Below the pieces are notes generated by a model. The model was given only the letters and a program-made list of their open reading frames with translations, ran no database searches and was not told the origin of the DNA. A stretch of DNA of 64,000 nt from Tenrec ecaudatus (Eukaryota; Chordata; Mammalia; Afrosoricida; Tenrecidae): the NCBI RefSeq assembly GCF_050624435.1, contig NC_134538.1:118318437-118382436 (forward strand), written 5' to 3'. Every line of letters starts with the position of its first letter. Within the stretch, counting starts at the first letter, position 1. Positions 51,408 through 64,000 of the stretch are shown here, one piece after another. The position numbers and the translations under genes were made by a program.

Positions 51408-51509
51408 GTTTTCCTCCAGAGGACCGGGAAAGGTTCAGTAACAGCTTCTTTCAAACTCTTAGGTCCGAGTCAAGTGCTTTCCAAGAGCTCTGGTTCTATC
51501 ACTAGAAAG

Positions 51510-54090
51510 AGATAATAAAAGAGAAACTTAAATATCAGTGCAAAAAGATCAAAGTACAACGAAAACATGCAATTGAAAGAGGTCCTTTTGCCTGTGATAA
51601 ATAAACCAATGCTTTCCTTTGCTTTAGCAAAATGGCTGTTTAGATTCTTCTCCCTTTTCTTGCTCTTAATAATGTGCCCGAGGCAGAAAAATGTATATTG
51701 CCATATAGTTTCTTCAACATTTTCTTCTTCTGGTTGTTCTTTCTGTGGACGAGGGCCATGATCAATCTTATCTGTGTAGGCTCATGCTGACAGTACTCAC
51801 CCTCCTGCCTCTTTTGCTCAGACTGACCTGCCCAGTTAACTACCTCTCGCCCCTCCGGCTAGCTTCTCCAACAAGCAGAGTCGACTCCGTGAGGCCTGGT
51901 GGTTCCTGAAATCAAGTATCAGTGGCCTGATATCTCCTCAGTCTAAAGGCGAAGCAAGTATGCTGATAGGTTATTTTTTTTTATTATACCTTCTTTGGGA
52001 GTAAACAGCAAGATACAGACTGCACAGATGATGATTCTTAGAAAAAATCAAATCCTCCAATCATTTGTAAACTACCTGTTAAAAGCAAAACCAGTGGTAA
52101 GCTGTGGAAATTAAAACTGAGACAAGCATTTTCCCTGTCAGCAAAATTATAATCATAGTAAAAGGAAAATCTCATTATTGTGAATTCTAAGTTTATGTTC
52201 AAATTGTGTCTATGTCATAAAAACTTATTCAGAACAATAAGCAGTTTTGAAGACCCGTGCTTTAATGTCAACTTAATTGCTAATAGCTGATTTGGGATAT
52301 ATCATAACCATAGAGCATTAAAAAAGGTATAATATCAAGTGTGCATAATTTTAATGCTAGCCCTGTTTTCTGATTGGTTTAAATATTAAACTTGAATATT
52401 ATTCATTTTTATCATGTGCAGTTGATTCATGGGTTGTCACAATGTAAGTAGATGTGATTCAACTAGTCAATCTTCATGCTTTATATCTTTACATAAGAGA
52501 ACATGTATTTATTACATCAAGAAAACAAATTATAGAATGAGTGGATCTTGCTGTTATAAAATTGGTAATTATCTGTTACTTGTGACCAACATTTGAAAGT
52601 GTAATCATTTGAGCTACTTTGGTTATGACATTTAGTTTTAACTTAATAGGGCTGACCTGGCATTTATAAATGGTCATAATGTGCTTTAAAGCCTACAAAT
52701 AAATACTTTCTACTTTAAAATATCTATGGCCAGCAGAAGCACAGATGCCAAGAGAGTGCATGCTATGGAGAAGACGTTTGTCAAAAGTATAAGGGAAACA
52801 AAATACATTATACTTTGATGTGCTGTCCAAAATATTTTCCCTTCACAATTTTATTGAGATAGAAATATCAGTCCAATTAGTTTATTTCTAAGTGATGAGC
52901 AACCTTGCCTTTTCACAATAGTATTGGATTGACTACCATCTAATGGAAATAGAAAACATAAGAAATGTTCTCCAAATGCTTTCTTACTGAGTGAGAATCA
53001 TGTTTGTTCCCTTCTATCTAGAATACTTTAACCATAAAATATAGGACACAATAAACTAGTTTCTTCAGAGGCCAACGTGAAAAGCTAAACACATTTCATC
53101 AGCCCCGCTTTTTACAATATAAATGGAAAACTAATCTAAACAGAATATCTGTTTTTCCTATGGGCTTTTGTATATCACTGGGCAAGTAGGGTTGAACTTT
53201 TTATTAATTGTTTGGGGGTAGAGTGGGGAGAAGAACTCATCCTACCTGTTGAAATCATCTAACACAGGCTACCTTTATGACCTTGATCTTGGTTGACACA
53301 CTGCAATGAAAGAAGTTCTTTCAGGTGGTTTGTAAACCACCTGAAGAGCTCTATATAATTAAATTAAATTTCCTGCATAACACGCCTTAATATTATTTTG
53401 GGGCCTATACTTATAAATAGCCACTACATTTCTAAATACGGAATACCATTCTGGTTCCATACTTTGAACCAACAGTTATGGTCAGAGAGTTTTTCTGGAA
53501 ACACTTTAATGTATGTCCATTTCATATATGCCTCCTGATTGCAAGCTATACTTCAGATAACAATCAAAATAAAGAGAACTAAACTAAGGTGTTCCAGACT
53601 AGGCTCTTTGAGGGTGTACCAAAAACTGATTTGTCACTCTTGTCAAATGGGTCACAGACAAGCCACTGTTTAACATCTCTGAATTTCTTCATGTGTAAAA
53701 TGAGATGCTAACACAAGATCAGGGGTTTTTAAATCAAGCACGTGAATTGTTTTTCATTCAAGTTCTAACACAACACGACTTTATAAAAGGATCAGAGTAA
53801 ACATGAATCCAGCACAAACCATAAATGTCAAGATTAGGAAATTGAAGATTTTAACAACTTTTGAAGTCTGAAATTGAAGAGACATGCCATTAAGATACAT
53901 TAATGAATACTGATGATTGGAATGTGACAGTTGGAAACAACTAAGCATTGGTAGTTGGTAAGTACGACGTTTGTGAGAGAAAAGATGACAAATACCATCT
54001 TGAAAAAAGAAGTTTGAAAGACTTACAACTTATTAATTGCAAACCATATTTTCAACAACATAAATGGTGACTAAAGAGATGGAAAATAGT
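51510..54090. other. Upstream of the first coding exon (5' UTR intron)
   Basis: AT-rich, with one MIR fragment at its right end. No promoter elements can be claimed; CD36 leader exons lie further right. Confidence 0.4.
53635..53730 (+). mobile_element. MIR SINE 3' fragment
   Basis: gacaagccactgtttaacat, ctctgaatttcttcatgtgt and aaaatgagatgctaacac match the MIR 3' region. Confidence 0.6.
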
Positions 54091-54097
54091 TCTGGTG

Positions 54098-54265
54098 ATA
54101 TACTGCAGAGTGTTTGGCTGCCAACCAGAGGCTGCTCGGTGTAGCCAAAACGCTGCTCCACAGGAAAAGAGGGGGAGAAAGTCTGCTTTCTTCAGAATTA
54201 TCGAGGTGGAAATTCTATTGGCACTTCTGCTCTGTCCTACAGGTGGTGATGAGTCAGAATCTACT
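54098..54265 (+). mobile_element. AfroSINE, decayed
   Basis: tttggctgccaaccagaggc, gagaaagtctgctttcttca and ggtgatgagtcagaatctac follow the SINE layout. Confidence 0.6.
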
Positions 54266-54439
54266 AAATAGCTGTGGGGTTTTGTATATTGTCTCACCCT
54301 TCATTGACATGAAATCTACTTGCATTTGGAAATTCGACAGCTACTCTCTTCCCTCTTTTTTACTGTGTAATTGTCTTCATTGCACATTGATGTTTCTGGT
54401 TCCCTGTTGGCAGCAGGGCAGGTTTGTTGTACTTTGGAT

Positions 54440-56150
54440 ATTCCTGTATCTGGGTTGACTTCAGGGTGTTGCATGTATGTAATTATCAAATTGCTGTCTG
54501 CTGTTGTCAGAGTTTTTGTCTGAAGAACTCCCTTTAGGGTTTCTTGTAAGTTTAATCTGGGTTTTACAACTTCTTTTCATTTCTATTTATCTAGAACTGG
54601 CATATCTTGTATTTGAGGGCTAGTTTTACTGGTTATATAAGTTTTGGTTGGGAGATTTTTAGTTCTTTTTCCTTTTCTATCATTCCATTTAAGAGCAACC
54701 TTGGGCTGCTGACTGGAAAACATCAGCAGATTGAAACCACCAGATGCTACTTGGGAGAAAGTCGGGCATTCTACTCCCATAAAGAATCACGCCCTTGGGA
54801 GCCCACAAGGACCGTTCTAGCCTGTCCTATAGGGTCAATGCACATTGGAAGGATTCTATGGCAGGCGAGTGATCATTTCATTGCCTCCTGTTGAGAAAAT
54901 CTGAGCTTAGTTACACTGGTTTGCCTTCATAGGTACCTTTTCATTTATACTGCCCTGCTCTCAGAATTCTCCCAATGTCTTTGAATTTGGAGATTGTGAT
55001 TATGGCATGTTGTAGGGGTCTTATTTTGAGATCTCTTCTGTTTGAGGTTTATTCAGCTTCTTAAGCGCCTATCTTCTTGACATCATGATATCAAGGGATT
55101 TTTCTTCAATACCTCTTCAACAATTTCCTCTCTGCTTTAAAATTTTTGCTTCCTTCGGCTCTGAAATTCCTATGACACCTAAGTCATTCCTCCTGAGAGT
55201 ATGCCATCTAATTCTAAACATTCATCCGGATATCTGGGGTGTTTTCTTTTCTGATTGTATCTCTAGCAGGTTAGTAAGGAGAGATTTATCTTCAGGGTTA
55301 CTAATTCAGCTTTCCACTGATTCAATTCTATTCCTTTATCCTTTCAGTATATAATCTATTTCAGAAATAGTATAAATCTCCTGGTTTTCTTTTCCTGTTT
55401 TGTATGATTTCTACTTTTTTCATCTACTTTGCTAGCTTGTTCTTATAGTACTTTCCTGAGTTTTATTTTTTCTGTATTTCCCTTGACCTCTTCTGTAGCC
55501 TTTCCATCTTTCTCTAGATCTTATGAGAGAACTAAAGATTCTTTTAAACTCCGTATCAGGCTATTTTATTGTCATTTGTTCCTCAAAAGAGAATTTGTCT
55601 TTATGTCTTGGTCACTTGTTTGACCACTCTGACTTCTTTCTTCAAGAGAACCAAAATTGTTGTCCCAGAAGCATTGTTGTGGTGTAGCCATTGTATTTGA
55701 AAGATGATTGTGTGTTGGTGCATCTGTACACACTCATCGCCTGGTTCCTGGTGGATGTGACAGAGAAGGTGCATGTGTGCACAGCTCTCTGCTTAGGTCG
55801 CACGGGGGAGGATAGACCCGAGTGCTGTTGCCTGCTGGCTAGTCACGTTCAGGCAGGGCAGTGGCGACGCTTGCACAGTTGGTGGGCCTACAGGAGGTAC
55901 AGGACGGAGCTGTCGATTTGTTGTTGTTTTCTGTTGGTTGGGACAAGAAAATTGAAACTGCAGCAGCAACAACAATCTAGTAAGGGAAAGCAGACAAAGA
56001 ACAGCAGGAAAATAACTAAGTATCTTCTTTGCTGCCACCCAGTGGTGTTCCAGGATGTTAGCTAAACAGACTGTTCTTTGCAAAAACTCAAGATGGCTGT
56101 GGCTTGTCAGACTAGCTGACAATTCACCTGCATTGCTCTTCTGGGGTCAC
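54440..56150 (-). mobile_element. L1/HAL1-like 5' region relic, probable
   Basis: The plus strand has a long T-rich run resembling the complement of L1-lineage 5' UTR and ORF1 regions: gtttcttgtaagtttaatct, agtttttgtctgaagaactc, attcctatgacacctaagtc, gagttttattttttctgtat. A GC-richer end near 55790-56110 includes actcaagatggctgtggctt. It is split by a plus-strand SINE at 54690-54850. I recognise the style rather than a named family. Confidence 0.4.
54690..54850 (+). mobile_element. AfroSINE inserted in the L1/HAL1-like relic
   Basis: gcaaccttgggctgctgact, attgaaaccaccagatgcta, ctactcccataaagaatcac and gtcctatagggtcaatgcac. The surrounding T-rich relic resumes on both sides. Confidence 0.65.
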
Positions 56151-56439
56151 TTTAGTTCAGCTTTTCTCTTAGCAGATATCTAATCCATCTCTACTATTTC
56201 CTCTGAGGGTCACTGCTCCCATTTTATCATCTAGTCCCATGTCTTTCTTGTAGAGGGTCTGTGTAGGTTGTCTGCTTATTGCACCATCTGACTGAGATCA
56301 GTAATAACACCAACCTCTTGATAAATGGGAAAAGCTACTTCTATACACAAACACAGGAGTAGCTTTTATTGTTGTAAAGGCATAAGGGTGGAATTATTGA
56401 TGGGCCGGCTGTGGCATTTGAACCAATGGACCACATGAG

Positions 56440-59033
56440 ATGGAAATCACAGTGGTAAAGTCAACTCCATTTGTAGAAAGAGGCCATGGAAACAATCTGT
56501 CCGAAGAAGACCAGTGGCTTGCTATGAAGCACAGAGACACAGCTCATGTGCAAGCACAAGCTGAAGCAGAAGAAAGTTAAAACAATTCCATGAAAACCAA
56601 AGTACAACTTTGAATACTTCTACCCCCATTTAGAGAAAATCTCAATAATAAATTTGATGCATTGGTTACTAATGACCAAAGGCTAGACACGTTGTGAGAA
56701 GGCCTCATTGTACACGAAGAAGGCAAGAGGTCATTGAAAAAGACAAGAAAGGAAATTCAAAATGGGTGTCAGAAGAGGCACTGAACATAGACTATCAAAA
56801 TAAAAGAAAGAACTAACGAAGCAAAAGAGCTGAACGAAAAATGTCAAAGGGGAACATGAGAAGACAATAGAATGCATTATAACAAAATGTACCTAGAGTA
56901 ATAAAATCAAAAAGGAAGAACACGTTCAGCATTCTAGGATCAAAGAATTGAAGAAAAAAAACCCAAGCCTCAAGTTGCAATTTCGAAGAATTCCATGGGC
57001 ACAGTTTTTTGAGCCTATTACCAGGAGAGACCAAATCCTGCTTGGTAATTTAGTGCCAGTGAAAAATAGGAAGACCGTCCACAAGACGGTTGACATGACG
57101 ACCGCAACAATGGACTCAAAGAGAACAAAGGCCAAGATAGTACAGGGAAAGCCATGGTTTTGTTCTTTTACACATGGAGCCGCTATCAGCTGGAACCAAC
57201 CCAACAGCATCTAACAACAAACAACTGGGGGAAAGACAATGGTGTAAAAAGCAACAAAAGAAGGTGGAAGACTACATAGATTCACTACGGCTCTATACCA
57301 AAAGGTACTACTTGATGTCTGATCATTTCAGGAGTAGCATAGGACCTACAACGAAGGGAAAGGTTCACACTGTGCTGAAGGTGTTTGCAAAATGCAAGAC
57401 TCTAGGAATTGACAAAATACCAATGGGAATATGTTTACCAATGAAAACAAAACTGTAAGCATCTCTTGTCTATGCTAAGAAATTTGAGAGACAGCTACCT
57501 CAACAACTGACTCTAGAAGATCAATATTCATATCTATTCCAGAGAAAGATTATCTATGACTTGTAGCAAATATTGAGCAATATAAGTAATAGTACATGAA
57601 ATAAAATTATGCTGAAGATAACTCAAAAGCAATTGTAGAAATACAACAATAGAAGACTGCTAGGAATTCAAGATGGATTCAGGAAATAATGTAGAATGAG
57701 GTATTTATCAGTTATTGCTGCCTATTAACCGGTCTTGACTGAAACCAGAGAATAACCAAAAAATGTCTTCTTATGCAAAGATATTCCACTTTGGGATTAT
57801 AATAAATTACATGAAGAATAGGAATCCGAGTGCGCTTAATTGTGCTTATCGGGAACCTGTGCACAAAGCAAGAGGCTGTTGTAGCAACAGAACTAGGGGA
57901 TCCAGTGCGGTTTAAAATCAGCAAAGATGTGTGTCTAGGTTGTAACTTTTCATCATATTTATTCATTCTGTATGCTGATCAAAGAATTCCATAAGCTAGA
58001 CTATATGAAGAGTAATGAGGCATTAGGATAGATTCATTAACAAATGCAGTATTCAGATGACGCAAACTTGCTTGCTAAGAGTAAAGATCTGCAGCACTTA
58101 TTGATGGAGATAAAAACATATATAGGTCTTAGTATGAATTACTACTCAGAATATGAAACAAAAATCCTGATAAAATTTGAGATTTATTAGATTTACAAAT
58201 CTAATGGTAAATTATAAGATTTATAAGCAATATCATGAGTTGTTAAAATATTTATGTTGTTTAGAATTGCAGTGTCCTAGGACCCTTAATTACTGTGCCT
58301 GGAAGCAGCAGTCAAAGAGTCAAATGATATATTCTTTAGTTAAATGCTGTGCAAAAGACAAAGATACCACTTTTGGGACTAAGGTATACTCGGCATGAAT
58401 CATAATATTTCACTTGCCTCATATCTATGCAAGCTAGACAATGTGTAAGGAAGCCAATGAAGGACAGCTGTGTTTGATTTACTGTGTTGGCAAAGAATAT
58501 GGAATAAAAGAAAGAATATGGAATATGACGTAGCCTGCTTGGGGGAAAAACCCTGTTTGTCTTGGAGCAAGGATTCCCACTGCTTCTGAGCTGTGAAAAT
58601 GGTGAGACTTGGTCTTAAGAGCTTTGGACATATTATCCATAGAGACCAATCCCTAGATAAAAATATTACTTTTGGTAAAGGGTATGGTGAGAAAATAAAG
58701 CAAGATCCTCAATGAGATGGATTGATATGATGACTGGCAATGGTGGAAAATATAGCACAATTTTGAGGATAGTTATAAGTAAGAACCAATTTGAAGGCAC
58801 TTAAAAATACAATCACCCCACCAAGGGACATTTGGCAATGTGTGGAGTTCTTTGGGGAGGAGCAACTGGAATGTAGCAGTTGAAGGCTAGGCATACAGCT
58901 AACCATCCTAGAAAATACAGAACAATCACCGCCGCCATCACCACCACGGCACACTCAGTGCACGATGACAATAGCTGTTGTGTATGCAGTTTCCATTAGA
59001 TGGAACCGGCTTTGTCACCTAACAATAACAGCA
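56440..59033 (+). mobile_element. RTE-type LINE, decayed, with a second RTE 3' end nested inside
   Basis: RTE-like pieces appear in order on the plus strand: gcacaagctgaagcagaaga at about 56555, tcattgaaaaagacaagaaa at about 56732, attcaagatggattcagga near 57667 and a C-terminal region near 58600. The 3' end is gatggaaccggctttgtcac followed by ctaacaataacagc, at about 58999-59033. A separate 3'-end segment (57015-57235) ending gctggaaccaacccaacagc and atctaacaac interrupts it, so one copy jumped into another. Both are non-functional. Confidence 0.6.
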
Positions 59034-59437
59034 ACCTTCAGACATGGATTCATAACTTGACCTCCATGCTATGTCCTGAAACATTAATTCCTTATTATTA
59101 GTATGCTCTCAAAGAATCTGTTAGAAACCTATGATTTAGTTGAACCATTTAGAAAATGGAACAACTTATACCCAATGTCAGTTTTAGTGATGTCATGAAT
59201 CTATGAGAAAACAAAAACAAACCTCTGTTTAATTTTTATCTTTTGGAAATATATTTTATGTTTTATATAATCAATAAAAGATCAGCATTCAGCCCCGAAT
59301 AAAATGTTTAAAAAAAAAGATCAGCATTCATTTCCTCTGCCACTCTAACAGAGAACAAAATAAACTATGTTTAAAATGATAATTTTATCATTTAAAAATA
59401 GCTTTAAGGGTATATGTTGATCTCTTTCTATTCACCA

Positions 59438-59645
59438 GGAGGCCTGGTGGCATGGTGGGTATGAGTTGGGTTGCTAACTGCAAGGTCCAACTGTTCAAAA
59501 CCACCAGCCGCTCCATAAAAGAAAGATGGGGCTTCTACTGCTGTAAAGAGTTTCAGTCAAGGAAACCCATAGGGACAGTTCCTTCCAGGTCTTTATAAGT
59601 CAAAATCAAATTGATGGCAGTGAGTTTGGCTTGGTTTGGGTTGGG
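59438..59645 (+). mobile_element. AfroSINE, full length
   Basis: Head ggaggcctggtggcatggtg and gttgctaactgcaaggtcca, middle ctgctgtaaagagtttcagt, tail taagtcaaaatcaaattgat and a gtttgg-type end. Left of the candidate 5' UTR exon. Confidence 0.75.
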
Positions 59646-59698
59646 TTGGGGTGGGTTTTTCACTGCATAAGGAAAACCTAGTGATGAATTTACCTTAC

Positions 59699-59784
59699 CT
59701 TGTCCAGAATCGGTCTCTTTTAGTTCAGCAGGCCAACACACGACAGGGGTTTCTGCAAGGGCCACAGAGTCCTGAGAGTGTTCA
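59699..59784 (-). other. Possible non-coding 5' UTR exon of CD36
   Basis: On the minus strand this 86-nt segment has a good acceptor (polypyrimidine ctgtttttacag, ending at about 59785) and a consensus donor (gacaag|gtaagg at 59698-59693). It lies 8.2 kb upstream of the first coding exon, where a leader exon would be expected. It is outside recognisable repeats and contains no ATG-led long frame that would matter. I cannot match it to a known CD36 leader from memory, so the call rests only on splice signals and position. Confidence 0.4.
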
Positions 59785-59789
59785 CTGTA

Positions 59790-61455
59790 AAAACAGGGGG
59801 CAGCACTTATTTTTCAATATTTCCCTCTCTCACCAGAAAACATACTCCAATGACACCCGTGGACCCTGTCCCCATCGCTGTTGTGCAACAACAAGCTGGG
59901 GCTTGGTCTACTTTGAACTGGACACAGCAACACTACGGTGCACACATCACTCTGCTGTGGGTTTAAGCTCATCAGAAAACTGAAATGTTGAGCAATTCAG
60001 TCTGTTGAATTATTGGGTCAGAAAGTTACTAATCTAAGGTTTCCCTATGCTTTATAAATAAGCAGTCAACATTACAATTAATAATCTAACATTTCTGCAT
60101 CCATGGACTGATATTTTTGAGCCAAAAAGGGAGAGTAAATTTTAGCTTGGCTACTTGTTTAACTTTATAACTTTTATTATCATGATAATTGATGTTATTT
60201 GGATTCATTTGTCATCTTTCAATACATTGTCACCATGAGTCATTAGGTATGCTGTCATAATCATACTGTATTATTAGTTTTCATACTAAAAAATTATAAT
60301 TAACTTTATTCACCCGAGACTCACGCAGAGTACCTTAGAGAAAAACTTAGGTTACATCGCACATTCTACTCAACAACTCTTCCACCCGTTTTTCACCTTT
60401 AGACAAATATTATTGTTGTCTTTACCATTCCCTCTCATTAAGTTTTGGAATGCATGAAAATTTTATGTATTGGTTTTCTTAATAAACATATCACTACACA
60501 TTAAAATAGGTCATTTATTTCCCAATCCAGTTTTGAGGAAAAAAATATTGTTTAGAAATTGCTAATCACATATGGTATTACTAAGACATTTAAATCTATC
60601 ATTTACTGTCTGTATAAAGTGCTTAACCTTAGGGTAATCACAGGCATAGAAAAGAAAATTCATTATTGAGACTTGAAAAATAAAGGTAGAAAAAACATTT
60701 TAAAGCATGTTTAAAGAAGTCACTACTCACATTCCTTTCTTGATCATATAAGTAGATCCACTGCTTTCTATTCATAGGAAATATTTCTCATGCTACTTGT
60801 TTAGTAGAATTTGCAAAAGGTTCTGCTTCCCTTGGCTTGTCTTTGAAAGGAGATGGCAGATAAGAGCTACCTCTTTGTTGTCAAATCCACAGGTTGTTTC
60901 TAGTGTGATCTTTTTAGCATGTGCCCTTCCACAATGGTAGGAAGTGACTGAGGCTTTTTGCCAAGGCTGATGTAGGTTAAGCTATACGAAGTCTGTTCAA
61001 GAGTCCAAGACACCAAAACAAATTCCCAAACAACCTCTAATTATTCTCGTGTGTGGATAAAGCTGTGTTCCCAGGAAAACTCCACCCAGAAAAGCCATGG
61101 CCCAGAGGTAAAAGTTCCTGGGATGTGAACTATGAAACTTGCAAAGTTTCAGATTTCCAGGGATTCTCGTGCCATAAACAAGGGCCATGACTTGAATGAT
61201 ATCTTGCGACCAATAATCAGATAGCTAAAATTTCTATTTTATCCACAATGATTCCTTCTGCTCATCCACAGGAAATAAAACCAGAAGACAGATCTCATTT
61301 TTCATTCATTCTTTTGAAAATTATAATTGCAAAGCACCTTAAAATGTTATTGCAACATGCTCTTTAAACAGTCTCTATGATGGCTGAGTAGAGAATGTCA
61401 CTCTGGGTATTCTGTGTTCTGTAGACTGTTACTTATGTTCAGGTGTTCAGGGTAA
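59790..61455. other. Unassigned upstream sequence
   Basis: AT-rich; no exon-like or repeat signal that I can name. Confidence 0.4.
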
Positions 61456-61459
61456 ACTC

Positions 61460-61660
61460 AAAATTCACTGATATTGAGTTGATGTCAACTCATGGTCACC
61501 CTGTAGGACAGGGTCAATGTCTCCTGTGGGCTTCTGAGCCTGTCACTGGACAGGAAGAGAAAGTCTTATCTTTTTCCTTTAGGTCAGCTGGTTGATTCGA
61601 ACTATCAAGCTTGCGGTTGTCAGCATGACACATACCCTCTACACCGCCAGAGCTACTATG
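61460..61660 (-). mobile_element. AfroSINE, minus strand
   Basis: The plus strand has ttgatgtcaactcatggtca, ccctgtaggacagggtcaat, gctggttgattcgaactatc and accctctacaccgccagagc, complements of tail to head. Confidence 0.7.
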
Positions 61661-61664
61661 TTAA

Positions 61665-64000
61665 GCTACTGCACAAAAGTGTTTCTTATTTAACAAACAG
61701 AGCATCCCAGTGCAGCCCAAATTCTGAGATGGGTAAACAACAGGTTAATAAAAAATGAGAAATATTAGCTTTCAAATTTAAACTACATTTATTTTCATAA
61801 TTTTATCTTACAACATACTCAAACTAAAATCACAGTTATTTAGGCATTAAAAAGATGTGGATTTGAATCCAAACTAGCCTGAGTGGGTGCAATCAGTCTT
61901 AGAAATCTGGCTGTGATTTATCATTTAGAAACAGAAGATCATTAAATTAACAGCTTTATTGATGCTCTTTCAGGACAATATTCTCCTTTTCATTGAAAAA
62001 GTTCATGCATAAGCTCAATATCTAAAGACATTTAAATCGAAGCTCTCTCGGGAAAAATGGGAAAAGGGGAAGAGAAACAGCCCTCCCCACGTCAGGCATG
62101 CTCACTTTGTCTCTCAGGTATCCTCACAGAACTCAAAGGTTATACAAACAAGTTTCGAATACACAAAACTGGAATAACTCTAAACTTTTGTATTCTTGAT
62201 GTTACCACAATTTTCTGATCTATTAATATATGGATCCCCAGCTCTTATATTGTACTATAAATCCTTGTAGAAATAAAGCCTGCCTTTCAGGGGGTTATAA
62301 GCAGGAGTTACTACCGCTTTGAAATGTTTCCCTTAGAGTCCTACTGATTGAAATAGGATGATCTAGGACCACCCTTGACCTTTGACCCTAGAGAAGAAGG
62401 CTAAAATTCTTACTTTTTCCATATAAAAGTCAAGATGATGTACATTTTGCAGTGATTAATGTCTGAGTTTTAAACTCACGGTTTAAACAAAATTAGGCTC
62501 AATTCTCTACTTAATTGTGTCTCTGTGACTCAGTTATCTCTGAAAAGGGTACACTACACAGAAAATATAAAGATCTTGAGTGATGAATAAAGTGAAGACT
62601 GATGATTCATGGTCTGATAGTGTGCCCTTTGTATCTTAAAGACTCAGCAATACATTTCTTTCCTTTTTCTTCTCTATCCCCTATCCTATTTCTCAATCCT
62701 GGTAAGTTAGAGGTCAGAGAGAAACAGGGAACTGGTTTCTTGAACTGTCCTAATATATTCTGCTTTATTTATAATTATTGTTGACCTACTGAACTACAGC
62801 CAGAAGGAAAGTGTGAATCACAAAGTCTCTGACAGGATAGCAGTGTTTTATGAAAGTTTAACTGTAGCCAGCCTAACAGTAAACCCATCCTATGTTAGTT
62901 CAATAAAGTACTTTATAAATATCAAATGTGCACATTTTACATAAATAGGGATGATTATTTATAAAACATTTAGATTACAGTAAAGTCTAATTAAAAGTTA
63001 TAAAACCATAGGTTAATTGGTAAATGAAAAGGCAGCTAGAAGGGTAAAGCGAGGCTACTTGGAAGTCTTAGCCAAATACTGGGCAGTGAACGCTGGCCAG
63101 AGCACTGTGATGGATGAACTCCCTGAGCAAGCCAACCTCACGTACACTCATGCACACACAGCCTAAACATGTAAACAATCAGGGCGGCGGCTGTAGCTTC
63201 GGAGGCAAATTGCAGTTATTTGAGTGCATTCTGTTCAAGTCCGTCTCCACTTGTTATTCTGATGTTCCTCCTGAGCTCGCCCATGTGCACTCTGTCCAAG
63301 TGCCTCCCCAACAGTTATGATATTTCTCCTGAGAAACTCATTAGCTGATGGTTATTTATTTAATTTATGGTTTGGGTTTAATAACTTTTGGCGAATGAAA
63401 AATTTGTCACATATTTTTCTCTCGTGGTCCAAAAGTTTATTGGTCTCTTTACATAAAGTAAGTCATAAAATATTTTATTGTGGTCATCTTATGAACCAAT
63501 ACTGAAGTAAATATGTTCTTTTGGAGTCAAAAGATATTATTGATTTAGAACCATAGAAAAGGATAAAAGAGTACGTTAAATCTTTTTAAAAAATCATGTC
63601 AGTATGAAATCTATTCTAGAGAATTTATGCCACTTATAATTATTTATGAAATTTCCTACTTTATATATTAAACCTTTCAGTTAATTTTTCCAGAATAATT
63701 CATCATTTAATGTAAATAAGAAGCATCATATAAGAAAATAATTACTGTTAGTTGTGATAGCCTTAAATGCCTCAATGCTTCTTACAAGCCCCCACCGCAT
63801 TACCATTGGCTTATCTATAATCTGCTACCAAATGCTACACTAGTTTAAACTACATGATAAAATTCAAGATTATTATGTAGAATTAACACACTCTACCCTC
63901 CCCAGGAACAACAGCACCCTTATCAGTTAAAAACATTTTTTTAATATGAGCATATAAAAACTATACATTGCAGGAACAATATGGGCAAAGTCAAACTAAC
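61665..64000. other. Unassigned upstream sequence to the window end
   Basis: Nothing recognised. A weak MIR-like patch near 62500-62555 (ctctgtgactcagttatctc) is too poor to call. Confidence 0.35.

Noticed and set aside
54440-56150. A possible serine/phenylalanine-rich protein gene in the 54-56 kb region
   Set aside because: The frames are short, mutually out of phase and read against an L1/HAL1-like antisense pattern, so they are chance frames in a relic.
51510-64000. Search for GNAT3, the neighbour of CD36 in human
   Set aside because: No G-alpha motifs (such as the P-loop GAGESGKST) are seen in any frame. In human it lies well over 100 kb from the CD36 coding start, so its absence is expected.

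Overview
This is a 64 kb mammalian genomic window from an afrotherian, most likely a tenrec such as Echinops telfairi. The only protein-coding gene I can support is CD36, on the minus strand. Three signals place the host. First, there are about two dozen tRNA-derived SINEs of the AfroSINE type, plus RTE/BovB-type LINEs whose 3' ends resemble the SINE tails. Second, a poly(A)-tailed repeat family recurs that I associate with afrotherian genomes. Third, a pair of SPIN-type hAT elements is present; from memory, among afrotherians SPIN is reported only from tenrec. The species call is an inference. All identifications were made by reading the sequence, without a database search.

CD36 layout. All 12 coding exons are present and intact between 51407 (ATG) and 12419 (TAA). 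They have GT-AG borders and consistent phases, and sum to 1,419 nt (472 codons plus stop), the same length as human CD36. The coding order on the minus strand is 51288-51407, 39456-39616, 34105-34252, 33492-33671, 32021-32112, 24989-25035, 21527-21596, 20255-20442, 16489-16607, 16094-16167, 13971-14025, 12419-12583. The first coding exon carries 94 nt of 5' UTR, the 3' UTR begins at 12418, and a possible further 5' non-coding exon lies at 59699-59784. The promoter and first exons are not in the window. The six extracellular cysteines, four membrane-proximal cysteines and nine of the ten human N-glycosylation sequons are kept. The human Lys164 position is Arg, and the N163 sequon is lost.

Left flank (1-12 kb, downstream of CD36). 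It holds a nearly complete but broken RTE LINE (about 1285-4404), a MER5-like DNA fossil, long TTC and CT microsatellites, a poly(A)-tailed element with target-site duplications (6638-7470), a small TA-flanked inverted-repeat element (7544-7655), and several SINEs.

Introns (12-51 kb). They carry five larger copies of the poly(A)-tailed family. The best is bounded by a 17-bp duplication (29476-31940), and another is 5'-inverted (about 34812-36478). They also hold an old antisense L1 (18640-20165), two SPIN elements, a U6 retropseudogene with a perfect 17-bp duplication, a minus-strand RTE, a 54-bp near-perfect palindrome and many SINEs.

Right flank (51.5-64 kb, 5'-UTR intron or upstream). It holds an L1/HAL1-like relic, a nested RTE, a few SINEs, a MIR and otherwise unrecognised sequence. 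I saw no tRNA, rRNA, CRISPR or prokaryotic features and no second gene.
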